A stretch of DNA of 39,910 bases, taken from NCBI GenBank assembly GCA_025210475.1, contig JAOARW010000091.1, positions 1-39,910 on the forward strand, read 5' to 3'. Each line of letters opens with the position of its first letter. The stretch's first letter is position 1. The notes under the pieces were generated by a model. It had not been told where the DNA came from, searched no databases, and saw only the letters and a program-made list of their open reading frames with translations. Below are positions 8,264 through 16,336 of the stretch, in pieces. Made by a program: the position numbers and the translations under genes. The DNA is from Carboxylicivirga sp. Its GTDB lineage: Bacteria; Bacteroidota; Bacteroidia; Bacteroidales; Marinilabiliaceae.

Positions 8264-8659
8264 TTAGTTTAATTCACGTAGTTTATCCGATTGGCAATAG
8301 GTACATTGCCTGATTTTGTCACAGCTTGTATTCAGCTTCTGACAATTGATGCACTTATACCAATAGTGATCCGAATGAAAATCGCCGCCTTCAATCATAA
8401 TCACCTTGCCTTCTACAAAAGCTTTTGCCACACTTTTTCTGGCCTTTTCATAAATCCGTGTAAAAGTTGGTCGCGATACATTCATCTTATCCGCCGCATC
8501 CACCTGGTTGAGTCCCTCATAATCGGTCAGTCGCATAGCCTCATATTCCTCATACAAAAGAATAACTGGTTCCAGGTCCGAAATAGGAAATCCCAATGGC
8601 TTAAATCCATCAACTTTCGGCGGTGATCCGATGAATCGTTTACGTTTTGGTCGTGGCAT
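8264..8659 (-). CDS. DUF134-family (UPF0251) DNA-binding regulator
   Basis: A 131-aa predicted transcription factor. It opens with MPRPKRKR, then LLYEEYEAMRLTDYEGLNQ and a sigma-like helix-turn-helix (VDAADKMNVSRPTFTRIYEKARK). The tail holds a zinc ribbon, with CINC about 30 residues before the end and CTYC near the end. An upstream ATG at 8689 is in frame, but it lies on the upstream side of a TAnnTTTG element (8678-8685), so the ATG at 8659 is the credible start. It also matches the conserved family start. A perfect palindrome 35 bp upstream is a likely autoregulatory operator. Confidence 0.87.
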   Translation of the reverse strand: MPRPKRKRFIGSPPKVDGFKPLGFPISDLEPVILLYEEYEAMRLTDYEGLNQVDAADKMNVSRPTFTRIYEKARKSVAKAFVEGKVIMIEGGDFHSDHYWYKCINCQKLNTSCDKIRQCTYCQSDKLRELN

Positions 8660-8677
8660 CTTTTTAGAATTACTATG

Positions 8678-8727
8678 CAAATTTATCAATTATAATGAAC
8701 AAATGTTCATTACTAATCTTATTTTTG
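8678..8727. promoter_or_regulatory. Divergent promoters sharing a perfect palindrome (DUF134 operon / thioesterase)
   Basis: The minus strand has TAAATTTG (8678-8685) for the DUF134 operon. The plus strand has TATTTTTG (8720-8727) for the thioesterase. Between them AATGAAC (8694-8700) and GTTCATT (8705-8711) form a perfect 7+4+7 palindrome. It sits just upstream of both -7 elements, in or near the -33 region of each, so a bound dimer could control both directions. The DUF134 protein is the obvious candidate ligand (inference). Confidence 0.7.
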
Positions 8728-8737
8728 CAGAAAATTA

Positions 8738-9160
8738 ATGCATCAGATGGACGAAATAGCTAAAATCAGCGAAACCCGAATTTGTAAAGCCATATTTCCG
8801 GAAACACTTAATGCCAATAAAACACTCTTTGGTGGCAAAGCATTACAGTGGATGGACGAAGCCGCCTACATTGCCGCAACGCGTGTTACCAGGCAGCGCA
8901 TGTTTACCTTTAAAACATCGGAAATTAAATTTCACAAAGCCGTTGAGCCCGATTCAATTATCGAGGTAATAGCAAAAGTTGTAAAGCTTGGGAAAGTAAA
9001 AATGCAGGTACTGGTGCAAATAATGGCCGAACGCATGTACCAGGATGAACGATTTGTTGCCATGGAAGGCACATTTACCCTTGTCACCCTGGATGAAAAC
9101 AACAAGCCCAAACGACTTGAAGTAAGGCAAGGATTAGAACAAGTCATATTTGAGCAATGA
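8738..9160 (+). CDS. Acyl-CoA thioesterase, YciA/BFIT-like hotdog fold
   Basis: A 140-aa single hotdog-domain thioesterase hydrolysing acyl-CoA. The helix segment TLFGGKALQWMDEAAYIAATR is the family hallmark, with Asp40 as the probable catalytic acid. The strands FKTSEIKFHKAVEPDSIIEV and VAMEGTFTLVTLDE follow. The ATG at 8738 would leave almost no leader after the predicted transcript start near 8734. The second ATG at 8747 (MDEIAK) is an alternative start, and both give a complete domain. It is divergent from the DUF134 operon and shares its control region. Confidence 0.88.
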   Translation: MHQMDEIAKISETRICKAIFPETLNANKTLFGGKALQWMDEAAYIAATRVTRQRMFTFKTSEIKFHKAVEPDSIIEVIAKVVKLGKVKMQVLVQIMAERMYQDERFVAMEGTFTLVTLDENNKPKRLEVRQGLEQVIFEQ

Positions 9161-9240
9161 TAACTATTGATCCTTTTTAGAGATAAATATCAGGGATTTC
9201 CTTAAGTATATAATTTCAATAATATCGCTTCCAGAATATT

Positions 9241-9816
9241 TTAATGATCAATTTCGATATTATATAACCGATTAAACACTGGTTCTGAAGAATCCACATT
9301 ATCTAACAAAATTGCACTTGCTCCATTATTAACAAAATCACTAACCATTCTTAAAATTTTAGTCGAACCAATCGGACTTTGACCAACCAAATCAAACACA
9401 ATGTTTCTTGATTGAGAGAAAGCAGTATATAAGGATATACATTTTCTATTATCTCCTGATAAAGTATGCATTTTTGTTTCAGGTGTTACATTCACAATTT
9501 CATAGATTTTTTCTAATTCCTTGTTTTCTTCGATTCCAAAGGCATTAAGATATTTTCTTACTGTTAAAGGAAAAAATACTCTTTTAAATCGACTTTGTTT
9601 AAAATCATCTGCAAATGTAATTTCTTTATAAACATTAAAACGAGGATTAATTGACTTTGATGTTAAGTGCTTCACTAGCTTTAATTCTAAATCAAAAAAA
9701 TGTTCTCCTCCATATAGACAAATATTAATAAACTCCCTTTCTTTTAACTCAAAATGAGGAATTAAATATTTATCAATTTTCAAACCCTGACACCTAACGA
9801 TCATTCTTCTTTGCAT
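9241..9816 (-). CDS. ABC-ATPase-like protein lacking a Walker A motif
   Basis: A 191-aa protein of unknown role. The order of elements resembles an ABC ATPase: a first strand (MIVRCQGLKIDKYLIPHFEL), an LTV segment (84-86), a signature-like LSGDNRK (119-125), a Walker-B-like NIVFDLVG (138-145) and a D-loop-like GQSPIG (145-150). Where the P-loop should be, at about 35-42, the sequence is LYGGEHFF, and no GxxGxGK[ST] occurs. The catalytic Glu and the H-loop His are also not evident. It is therefore probably not a normal ATPase. The coding region is about 26-28% GC in the lines I counted, far below its neighbours. It has its own TAGTTTTG promoter element at 9834-9841 (minus strand). Homology to ABC proteins is my reading and is not certain. 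Confidence 0.6.
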   Translation of the reverse strand: MQRRMIVRCQGLKIDKYLIPHFELKEREFINICLYGGEHFFDLELKLVKHLTSKSINPRFNVYKEITFADDFKQSRFKRVFFPLTVRKYLNAFGIEENKELEKIYEIVNVTPETKMHTLSGDNRKCISLYTAFSQSRNIVFDLVGQSPIGSTKILRMVSDFVNNGASAILLDNVDSSEPVFNRLYNIEIDH

Positions 9817-9852
9817 AGTAATTTCGTTAAATACAAAACTAATTATACGAGC

Positions 9853-10845
9853 CTAAGAAGCATAAAAATCCTGCACAATTTTTTGCATAACCTTGTTAGT
9901 GCGGATTGCTGAAGCACCCGTACTAACACAAGAACCAATGCCCTGAAGCTGCCTCACCACTTGCGTGATCAGGTTGTACTGGATATTTTCAGGATTTAAG
10001 TAAGGATACTCTATTAACTCACCATCTTTGTATAGCTCTATGGGCGTATGCTGAAAACTCGACAACACAATTTTAGCCCTCGTTCCCACAATTTCGATAA
10101 TGTCCTCCTCAGCTTCTTTATGGCTTACAAATGACCAGATACCATTGCCCACCACACCGTTTTCGAATTGCATGGAAGCACTCACAGTATCTTCTACTTC
10201 GTAGTATCCACCACGATTAGCTGCCACACCAAAAACTGTTTTTATCGGGCCAAACAAGAAATCCAGAAAATCGAGCTGATGAGATGCCAAATCGTAAAAT
10301 ATGCCACCTCCAGAATGTTCAGGCTGTAATCGCCACACAACCTCCTTTGATTCTTTCTCATAGGGTCGCGCCGGACGAATCAATCGCATGTTCACATACA
10401 AGGTCTGGCCAATGGCATCCGACTCGATCAGTTCCTTCACCTTCAGAAAACCCGGCAAGGTACGCCGATAATAAGCTACGAATAATGGTACTCCGGTTTG
10501 CTGACTCACATTAAGCATCTGTAGGGCTTGTTCTGAAGTTGCAGCCATGGGCTTTTCCACATACACCGCTTTGCCGGCCTGCATAGCTTTTATGGCATAT
10601 TCGGCATGCGAACCCGGTGGTGTTGCAATGTAAACAGCATTAATATCCGGATGATTAATCAATTCATCGGCATCATTGGTAAAAGATGGCACCCCATGAC
10701 GATTGGCATAAGACTCTGCTTTTTCCAGGTCTCGGCGCATCACCATTTGCAATTGACTGCCTTCTACTTTATTAAAAGCCGGTCCACTTTTAACTTCGGT
10801 TACATTACCGCAACCAATAATACCCCATTTGATTCGTTTCAGCAT
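9853..10845 (-). CDS. Gfo/Idh/MocA-family oxidoreductase
   Basis: A 330-aa NAD(P)-dependent oxidoreductase, usually acting on sugars, inositols or related compounds. The N-terminal Rossmann fold has GIIGCGN at 8-14. The conserved VEKPMA (96-101) carries the lysine and proline of the EKP motif. The C-terminal substrate domain has GGGIFYDLASHQLDFLDFLFG, including the conserved Asp and His. The length is normal. The substrate cannot be told. The preceding upstream region holds a near-palindrome at 10883-10898. A glycosylasparaginase gene lies upstream on the same strand, about 190 bp away behind its own terminator, so co-transcription is unlikely. Confidence 0.9.
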   Translation of the reverse strand: MLKRIKWGIIGCGNVTEVKSGPAFNKVEGSQLQMVMRRDLEKAESYANRHGVPSFTNDADELINHPDINAVYIATPPGSHAEYAIKAMQAGKAVYVEKPMAATSEQALQMLNVSQQTGVPLFVAYYRRTLPGFLKVKELIESDAIGQTLYVNMRLIRPARPYEKESKEVVWRLQPEHSGGGIFYDLASHQLDFLDFLFGPIKTVFGVAANRGGYYEVEDTVSASMQFENGVVGNGIWSFVSHKEAEEDIIEIVGTRAKIVLSSFQHTPIELYKDGELIEYPYLNPENIQYNLITQVVRQLQGIGSCVSTGASAIRTNKVMQKIVQDFYAS

Positions 10846-10955
10846 AGTTTTCTTGTTAGAGGGGTGAAGATAATGATTTACACTAATAATATCATTAGAA
10901 TAATTCGCATAAGCTTACAGCTTAAAATGCGGACATTGGAAAACTGAGTTTAAAC

Positions 10956-11016
10956 AAAAAAAGGGAATTCTCGATTAAGAAACCATTACAAAGATTTGTT
11001 AAGCGAAAATTCCCTT
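10956..11016 (-). terminator. Intrinsic terminator of the glycosylasparaginase gene
   Basis: On the minus strand a 13-nt arm (11016-11004) pairs with 10973-10961, with one mismatch and an approximately 30-nt loop that can itself form a short hairpin. Seven T residues overlap the end of the stem. It lies about 20 bp beyond the stop codon. Confidence 0.7.
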
Positions 11017-11037
11017 AAGTATTTTAAAGTATGGATA

Positions 11038-12021
11038 TTATTTTAGATAATGGTCCGAATCAATTAACTGGTTTTTATCATTGGCATAAAGCGCGTAATT
11101 AAATCCTTTGTGAAGGCTATAGGCGCCTACTTCACCATTTTTGTTAATGGCCAGATAACCAATCTGAAAATCCTGATAACCCGGTATTTTTTTAACAATG
11201 CGGTTAATGGCTTCTTCAACGGCCTTTTGTGGACTCATGCCCTGATTCATCAATTCAACCACTAAAAATGAGCCAAGTGTTTTCATCACCAACTCACCCA
11301 TGCCGGTTGCAACAGCTCCGCCCACTTCGTTGTCGCAATACATACCCGCACCAATAATCGGACTATCACCTACCCTTCCGTGCATTTTATAAGCCAGTCC
11401 ACTAGTGGTACAGGCGCCTGAAATATTACCGGCCTGATCCAATGCCAACATACCGATGGTATCGTGGTTTTCAATATTAATGACTGGTTTGTAGTCAGAA
11501 GTTTTTCGCCATTCCTTCCACTGTTTTTTAGCTTTTTCGGTCAGTATATTTTCTTCCACAAAACCTTCTTCTTTGGCAAATTGAAGAGCACCGTCACCAG
11601 CCAGCATCACATGTGGTGTTTTTTCCATCACACGGCGCGCTACCGAAATAGGATGCTTGATGTTTTCCAAGGCACACACCGAACCGGCATTACCGGTTTC
11701 ATCCATAATACAGGCATCCAATGTTACAATACCATCTCGATCGGGACGACCGCCATAACCCACACTCATATCATTCGGATCGGCTTCAACCACCATCACA
11801 CCTTTCTCAACTGCATCAATAGCTCGTCCACCATTACTTAACACCTTCCATCCTTCTTCATTGGCCTGCATGCCGTTTTTCCAGGTCGATATGGCCAATG
11901 GTTTCACAATGCGGTTACTCTTTTTTCGGGCAGCTTTTATCTCATTTATTTGCGATCCGGCTGCAATCATACCTAAAGATGCCAAACCACTTTTCTTTAT
12001 AAAATTTCGTCTTGAACTCAT
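11038..12021 (-). CDS. N4-(beta-N-acetylglucosaminyl)-L-asparaginase (glycosylasparaginase), Tat-exported
   Basis: Ntn-hydrolase that cleaves the GlcNAc-Asn bond left after N-glycoprotein breakdown. The 327-aa precursor starts with the twin-arginine signal SSRRNFIKKSG, so export is probably by Tat. The autoproteolysis site lies in NHDTIGML, with the predicted nucleophile Thr188. After it come the substrate-binding runs of the beta chain (TSGLAYKMHGRVGDSPIIGAG split across the cleft, and GGAVATGMGE). The first part has the conserved GYGG, DACIMD and NAGSVCAL. Length and motifs match the well-studied Elizabethkingia (Flavobacterium) meningoseptica enzyme. A TAAATTTG promoter element is at 12041-12048 (minus strand). 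Confidence 0.93.
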   Translation of the reverse strand: MSSRRNFIKKSGLASLGMIAAGSQINEIKAARKKSNRIVKPLAISTWKNGMQANEEGWKVLSNGGRAIDAVEKGVMVVEADPNDMSVGYGGRPDRDGIVTLDACIMDETGNAGSVCALENIKHPISVARRVMEKTPHVMLAGDGALQFAKEEGFVEENILTEKAKKQWKEWRKTSDYKPVINIENHDTIGMLALDQAGNISGACTTSGLAYKMHGRVGDSPIIGAGMYCDNEVGGAVATGMGELVMKTLGSFLVVELMNQGMSPQKAVEEAINRIVKKIPGYQDFQIGYLAINKNGEVGAYSLHKGFNYALYANDKNQLIDSDHYLK

Positions 12022-12040
12022 ATTCAGTTTTTGTTTAAAT

Positions 12041-12079
12041 CAAATTTATACACTTTAATTAGTAAAATGCCTATTTTTG
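12041..12079. promoter_or_regulatory. Divergent promoter region (glycosylasparaginase / metallophosphoesterase)
   Basis: The minus strand reads TAAATTTG at 12041-12048. The plus strand reads TATTTTTG at 12072-12079. Both match TAnnTTTG and sit at sensible distances from the two divergent starts. -33 elements are not clear. Confidence 0.5.
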
Positions 12080-12116
12080 AATCAGCACAACCAAATGTAA
12101 CGAAATTAGCTATAGA

Positions 12117-13073
12117 ATGACCGCTATAATTAATGAAGGACACCAAGATGAACATTTTTACGACATAATTGGCGATGTTCACGGACACCACATCGAGTTA
12201 CAGAAACTATTGATTAAACTGGGTTACTCCCTTATTAACGGCACATGGACGCATGCTTACCGTATGGCTGTTTTTGTGGGTGACTTCATCAACCGTGGCC
12301 CCAATAGTCGCGGCGTGCTCAATACCATCCGGGACATGGTGAATGCCGGAACAGCACTGGCGATTCTTGGAAACCACGAAATGAATGCCATACTTTATTT
12401 TACCAAAGATGATGATGGCCAACCCTTGCGGATTCCTGGCAATAACAACAGTAAATTACTGTATAAACTTGCCCGCGAATATCATGGCAACAGCGAGGCA
12501 CTTAAGAAAGATATTAAATGGTTAAGAACTCTGCCTTTTTTTCTTAAGCTCAATGGCATTCGTATCGTCCATGCCTACTGGAATGATGAACACATTGCGA
12601 AACTGCAACACCTGCACACTGATGGCAAACTCAAACGTAGTACCCTCAAATGCTTGCTGCGTCCCGAGTCCGATTTAAGGAAGGCTTTTTTCGAGACCAT
12701 AAAAGGAATTGAGTTCACTATGCCAGGCGACTTGCTTATTAAGGATGCCGATAATGTGAAACGCAATAATTTCCGGGTTAAATGGTGGACTAAACCCAAG
12801 GGTAAAACATTCAAAAAGTTGAGTTATGGTAATAAATTTGAACTGCCCGATTATACTATTCCATCGGAAATAATTGGCGATTACAAAATCTATGCTAAGA
12901 GCGAACCAATGGTTTTCATTGGGCATTATTGCATGGGTCGTGGCCCTCTGATTCCTACTAAAAATGTGTGCTGCGTAGATGCCTGCATTACCGGCTCAGG
13001 ACGACTGGCCGCCTATTGTTACAGCGGCGAAGACGAACTGGATGAAAACAACTTCGTTATTGTAAAACGCTGA
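12117..13073 (+). CDS. Calcineurin-like metallophosphoesterase (PPP type)
   Basis: A 318-aa dinuclear-metal phosphoesterase, probably cytoplasmic. The family blocks are in order: GDVHGH (19-24), GDFINRGPNS (55-64) and GNHE (85-88), then RIVHAYW and GHYCMG with the later metal-binding histidines. The GDFINRG variant of GDxxDRG places it with the bacterial PPP-like phosphatases and diadenosine tetraphosphatases, but the substrate is not evident. A long insert with a basic KPKGKTFKK segment lies before the last His motif. It is divergent from glycosylasparaginase. Confidence 0.87.
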   Translation: MTAIINEGHQDEHFYDIIGDVHGHHIELQKLLIKLGYSLINGTWTHAYRMAVFVGDFINRGPNSRGVLNTIRDMVNAGTALAILGNHEMNAILYFTKDDDGQPLRIPGNNNSKLLYKLAREYHGNSEALKKDIKWLRTLPFFLKLNGIRIVHAYWNDEHIAKLQHLHTDGKLKRSTLKCLLRPESDLRKAFFETIKGIEFTMPGDLLIKDADNVKRNNFRVKWWTKPKGKTFKKLSYGNKFELPDYTIPSEIIGDYKIYAKSEPMVFIGHYCMGRGPLIPTKNVCCVDACITGSGRLAAYCYSGEDELDENNFVIVKR

Positions 13074-13116
13074 TCTTCCCTTATTTTTCATCAATCAACT
13101 TGGGTCTTAATTTTGC

Positions 13117-13587
13117 TTAACTTTTCCTCGTAAAAATAGCCACAATTGCAGATGTGCCAGCTCCCATCATTAAAGCACCCAACATGCTCAGCTTTATATA
13201 ATTTTTCAGATTAAAATAAGCCTCCATATCTGCCTGATCTTGTCCCTGGCTCACACTGTATTCGATGATATTGGGAAAGAATTCGGGCGATAAATAGTTA
13301 TGCGTCAACACTTGTCCGATTGGACTTAGCAATGAAACAACAAAAGCAATCACTAAACCGCTTGTAAATCCTTGTGCCCAGGTCATTGTTCCGCCCAACC
13401 ATTTGCGCTTATCCAACAGAGCCAACACATAAACAATTATGGCCGGAATGGCAAAAAAGTTGGTTAAAGTTACATGTCGATCGATACGCTCATCATGCAA
13501 ACCAATTGATTTTTCAAAGACAGTCCATAATAGTATTACAGCAAAAAAGATAATGCCCCATTTTAGTTCAATTGCAAATTTTTTCAT
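13117..13587 (-). CDS. DUF4199-family membrane protein
   Basis: A 156-aa integral membrane protein with four hydrophobic segments (about 8-25, 43-60, 70-95, 130-152). The pattern of KWGIIFF at the start and a loop with YFNLKNYIKL before the last segment fits the Bacteroidota-specific DUF4199 family, whose function is unknown. It converges with the metallophosphoesterase. Its leader (13588-13641) is partly duplicated at the left end of the window (81-135). Confidence 0.75.
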   Translation of the reverse strand: MKKFAIELKWGIIFFAVILLWTVFEKSIGLHDERIDRHVTLTNFFAIPAIIVYVLALLDKRKWLGGTMTWAQGFTSGLVIAFVVSLLSPIGQVLTHNYLSPEFFPNIIEYSVSQGQDQADMEAYFNLKNYIKLSMLGALMMGAGTSAIVAIFTRKS

Positions 13588-13892
13588 CTGTTTAAATTTT
13601 CTTTCAGTTGTCAGATGGAACTCTCAAGAAATTTCAATCATTACCCCGTGTGTAATTTTTATGATTAAAATTTACATGTTCGTTTCATACCAAAGTGTTT
13701 GTGATGTATTGTTTTGTCGGTTTTGTAACATTCTTTGGCCCCGGCTTGTTCAATTCATCCTTTAATATCGAAAAAATTAAAAAACATCGGCTGCTTACAC
13801 GTCATTTCACAAATGACTTAACACTAGCACGCCAAGCATAAAAAAAGCCTGAAGCAAATACTCCAGGCCTTCCAAAATAAAATATAAATCGC
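13588..13892. other. Intergenic region between the DUF4199 gene and isocitrate dehydrogenase
   Basis: No gene seen. It holds the DUF4199 leader with the motif shared with 94-121 (here 13601-13628, minus strand), a perfect GTCATTT-CAC-AAATGAC hairpin at 13801-13817, and the isocitrate dehydrogenase terminator. Confidence 0.5.
13840..13868 (-). terminator. Intrinsic terminator of isocitrate dehydrogenase
   Basis: On the minus strand GCCTGGAG (13868-13861) pairs with CTTCAGGC (13854-13847) with one G-T pair, followed by seven T residues. It is 25 bp beyond the stop codon. Confidence 0.85.
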
Positions 13893-16130
13893 TTAGATTT
13901 TATCGATAATTGCGTTAAGTGTGGCACTTGGTCGCATGGCATTTGAAGCCAACTCGAATACAGGTGCATAATAGCCTCCCACATCCATTGCCTCGCCCTG
14001 TGCCGAGTTAAGTTCTTCCACAATTTTAGCTTCGTTGGCCGCCATTTCTTTGGCTACAGCCGCGAAAACATTCTTCAAATCGATGTCCTTATCCTGACTG
14101 GCAAGCGCTTGTGCCCAGTACATAGCCAGGTAAAAGTGGCTGCCCCGGTTATCGAGTTCATTCACTTTTCTTGAAGGCGACTTACGATTATCCAATAGGA
14201 TTCCGGTGGCTTCATCCAATGTTTCGCCCAAGACCTTCGCCTTTGGATTATTGGTATTATTGCTCAAATGCTCCAATGAAACGGCCAGGGCCAGGAATTC
14301 ACCTAAAGAATCCCAACGCAGGTGACCTTCGGCTTCGAACTGCTGAACATGCTTAGGAGCCGAACCTCCCGCACCTGTTTCAAACAGGCCTCCTCCATTC
14401 ATCAATGGTACAATGGACAACATTTTGGCACTGGTTCCTACTTCTAAAATCGGGAATAAATCAGTCAGGTAATCGCGTAATACATTACCGGTAACCGAAA
14501 TGGTATCTTCTCCTTTTATAATTCGTTCCAAAGAAAAACGCGTAGCTTCAACGGGCGATAAAATATGAATTTCAACACCACTGGTATCATGCTCCGGAAG
14601 GTATTGATTCACCTTTTTAATCAACTGATTATCGTGCGCACGCTCTTCGTTTAACCAAAACACAGCCGGCGAACCAGTCGCTTTAGCACGGTTAACAGCC
14701 AATTTCACCCAATCCTGAATGGGCGCATCTTTCACCTGACACATGCGCCAGATATCACCCGCTTCAACATCATGCTGCAACAACACCTTGTTATCCTGAT
14801 CAATAACCTTTACAACACCCTTGGCCGGGATTTGGAATGTTTTATCGTGCGAGCCATATTCCTCTGCCTTTTGTGCCATCAAACCAACATTGGAAACACT
14901 TCCCATTGTGGTTGGATCAAAAGCTCCATGCTTTTTACAGAAATCCATGGTCTCCTGATATACGCCGGCATACGAACGATCAGGAATGGTGAAAATAGTA
15001 TCTTTCAACTGTCCGTCGGGTCCCCACATTTGTCCCGAAGTACGGATGGCCGCCGGCATAGAGGCATCAATAATCACATCACTTGGCACGTGCAGGTTGG
15101 TAATTCCTTTATCAGAGTTAACCATAGCCAATGGCGGACGCTTTGCACAACAAGCCTTGATCGCTGCTTCTACTTCAGCCTTTTGATCGGCCGGTAATTT
15201 TTCCAGCTTGGCATGTAAATCGCCTAATCCATTATTGGCCGAAATACCCAGATCCTGGAATAATTCACCATATTTCTCGAACACTTCATTGAAGAACACC
15301 TCAACCACCTGACCGAAAATAATCGGATCAGACACCTTCATCATGGTAGCCTTCAAATGCACCGAAAACAAGGTATCATCGTTTTGTGCACGTGTAATGG
15401 CTTCTTCGAGAAAACTGCGCAATGCTTTTTTACTCAATACGGCAGCGTCAATAATCTCGCCACTTTGCAATGAAACACTTTCTTTCAGAACCGTTACAGC
15501 CCCTTTTTCATCCGTCAATTCAACCTTAACACTACCTGCTTTTTCAATGGTTGTTGATTGCTCACTACCAAAAAAATCGCCAGAAGACATGCTCAGTACG
15601 TTTGATTTTGAATCGGCACTCCAGGCTCCCATCGAATGGGGATTCTTTTTAGCGTAATTCTTCACAGCTTTTGGTGCACGACGGTCTGAGTTACCTTCGC
15701 GAAGAACCGGATTTACCGCACTACCTTTTACTTTATCGTAGCGGGCTTTAATGGCCTCCTGCTCTTCATTCTGTGGCTCTTCCGGATAATCGGGCAAGGT
15801 ATAGCCTTTTTCCTGAAGCTCCTTAATAGCTGCCTGCATCTGTGGTATGGATGCACTAATATTGGGTAATTTAATAATGTTTGCTTCCGGTGTTTTTGCC
15901 ATTTCACCCAATTCGGCCAAAGCATCTGCAATTTGCTGATCTGCTTTCAGGTAGTCAGGGAAATTTGCAATAATTCGCCCTGCCAGGGAAATATCCCGTG
16001 TTTCAACTTCAACGCCAGCCTGCCTGGTAAAGGCTTCAACAATTGGCAATAATGAATAAGTCGCCAATGCCGGCGCTTCGTCCGTTTTGGTGTAAATGAT
16101 CTTCGGGGTTTGTGTTCTCATTTTCATCAA
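13893..16130 (-). CDS. icd: NADP-dependent isocitrate dehydrogenase, monomeric type
   Basis: TCA-cycle enzyme converting isocitrate to 2-oxoglutarate and CO2 with NADP+. At 745 aa it has the length of the monomeric (IDH-II type) class and shows its features throughout: KIIYTKTDEAPALATYSLLPI at the start, SNVLSMSSGDFFGSE, and PLMNGGGLFETGAGGSAPKHVQQ in the second half. It starts with MMKMRTQ, and the second or fourth residue could equally be the true start. A TAATTTTG element at 16236-16243 (minus strand) would give a leader of about 100 nt. It follows dnaX on the same strand after 206 bp with no terminator visible between them. Confidence 0.95.
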   Translation of the reverse strand: MMKMRTQTPKIIYTKTDEAPALATYSLLPIVEAFTRQAGVEVETRDISLAGRIIANFPDYLKADQQIADALAELGEMAKTPEANIIKLPNISASIPQMQAAIKELQEKGYTLPDYPEEPQNEEQEAIKARYDKVKGSAVNPVLREGNSDRRAPKAVKNYAKKNPHSMGAWSADSKSNVLSMSSGDFFGSEQSTTIEKAGSVKVELTDEKGAVTVLKESVSLQSGEIIDAAVLSKKALRSFLEEAITRAQNDDTLFSVHLKATMMKVSDPIIFGQVVEVFFNEVFEKYGELFQDLGISANNGLGDLHAKLEKLPADQKAEVEAAIKACCAKRPPLAMVNSDKGITNLHVPSDVIIDASMPAAIRTSGQMWGPDGQLKDTIFTIPDRSYAGVYQETMDFCKKHGAFDPTTMGSVSNVGLMAQKAEEYGSHDKTFQIPAKGVVKVIDQDNKVLLQHDVEAGDIWRMCQVKDAPIQDWVKLAVNRAKATGSPAVFWLNEERAHDNQLIKKVNQYLPEHDTSGVEIHILSPVEATRFSLERIIKGEDTISVTGNVLRDYLTDLFPILEVGTSAKMLSIVPLMNGGGLFETGAGGSAPKHVQQFEAEGHLRWDSLGEFLALAVSLEHLSNNTNNPKAKVLGETLDEATGILLDNRKSPSRKVNELDNRGSHFYLAMYWAQALASQDKDIDLKNVFAAVAKEMAANEAKIVEELNSAQGEAMDVGGYYAPVFELASNAMRPSATLNAIIDKI

Positions 16131-16235
16131 TTATTAAATGAATACGTGCCTATAGTAACACTTGATTGCCTGATGTGTTTAAGCCACAACAAACATTCTG
16201 CATTACAATAGCTAATTAAAGGTTATTTGCTACAA

Positions 16236-16243
16236 CAAAATTA
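16236..16243 (-). promoter_or_regulatory. Putative promoter -7 of isocitrate dehydrogenase
   Basis: The minus strand reads TAATTTTG, a perfect TAnnTTTG, about 106 bp before the start codon. No clear -33 TTG. Confidence 0.4.
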
Positions 16244-16336
16244 AGCCATTTCACCACCTGTCCACTGATTAATCTCATTGAAAACATGAACATTTATCAG
16301 CTTTATGGAAACAAATCAATAAGTATAACAATAAGC

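Noticed and set aside
10883..10898. AT-rich near-palindrome upstream of the Gfo/Idh/MocA gene as an operator
   Set aside because: It is low in complexity with two mismatched positions, so chance is too likely to list it as a site.
11464..11841. Plus-strand ORF opposite glycosylasparaginase
   Set aside because: Antisense shadow rich in Phe, His and Ile from the complementary codons, with no motif.
14772..15197. Plus-strand ORF of 141 codons inside isocitrate dehydrogenase
   Set aside because: Antisense to a strongly conserved enzyme; no recognisable domain.
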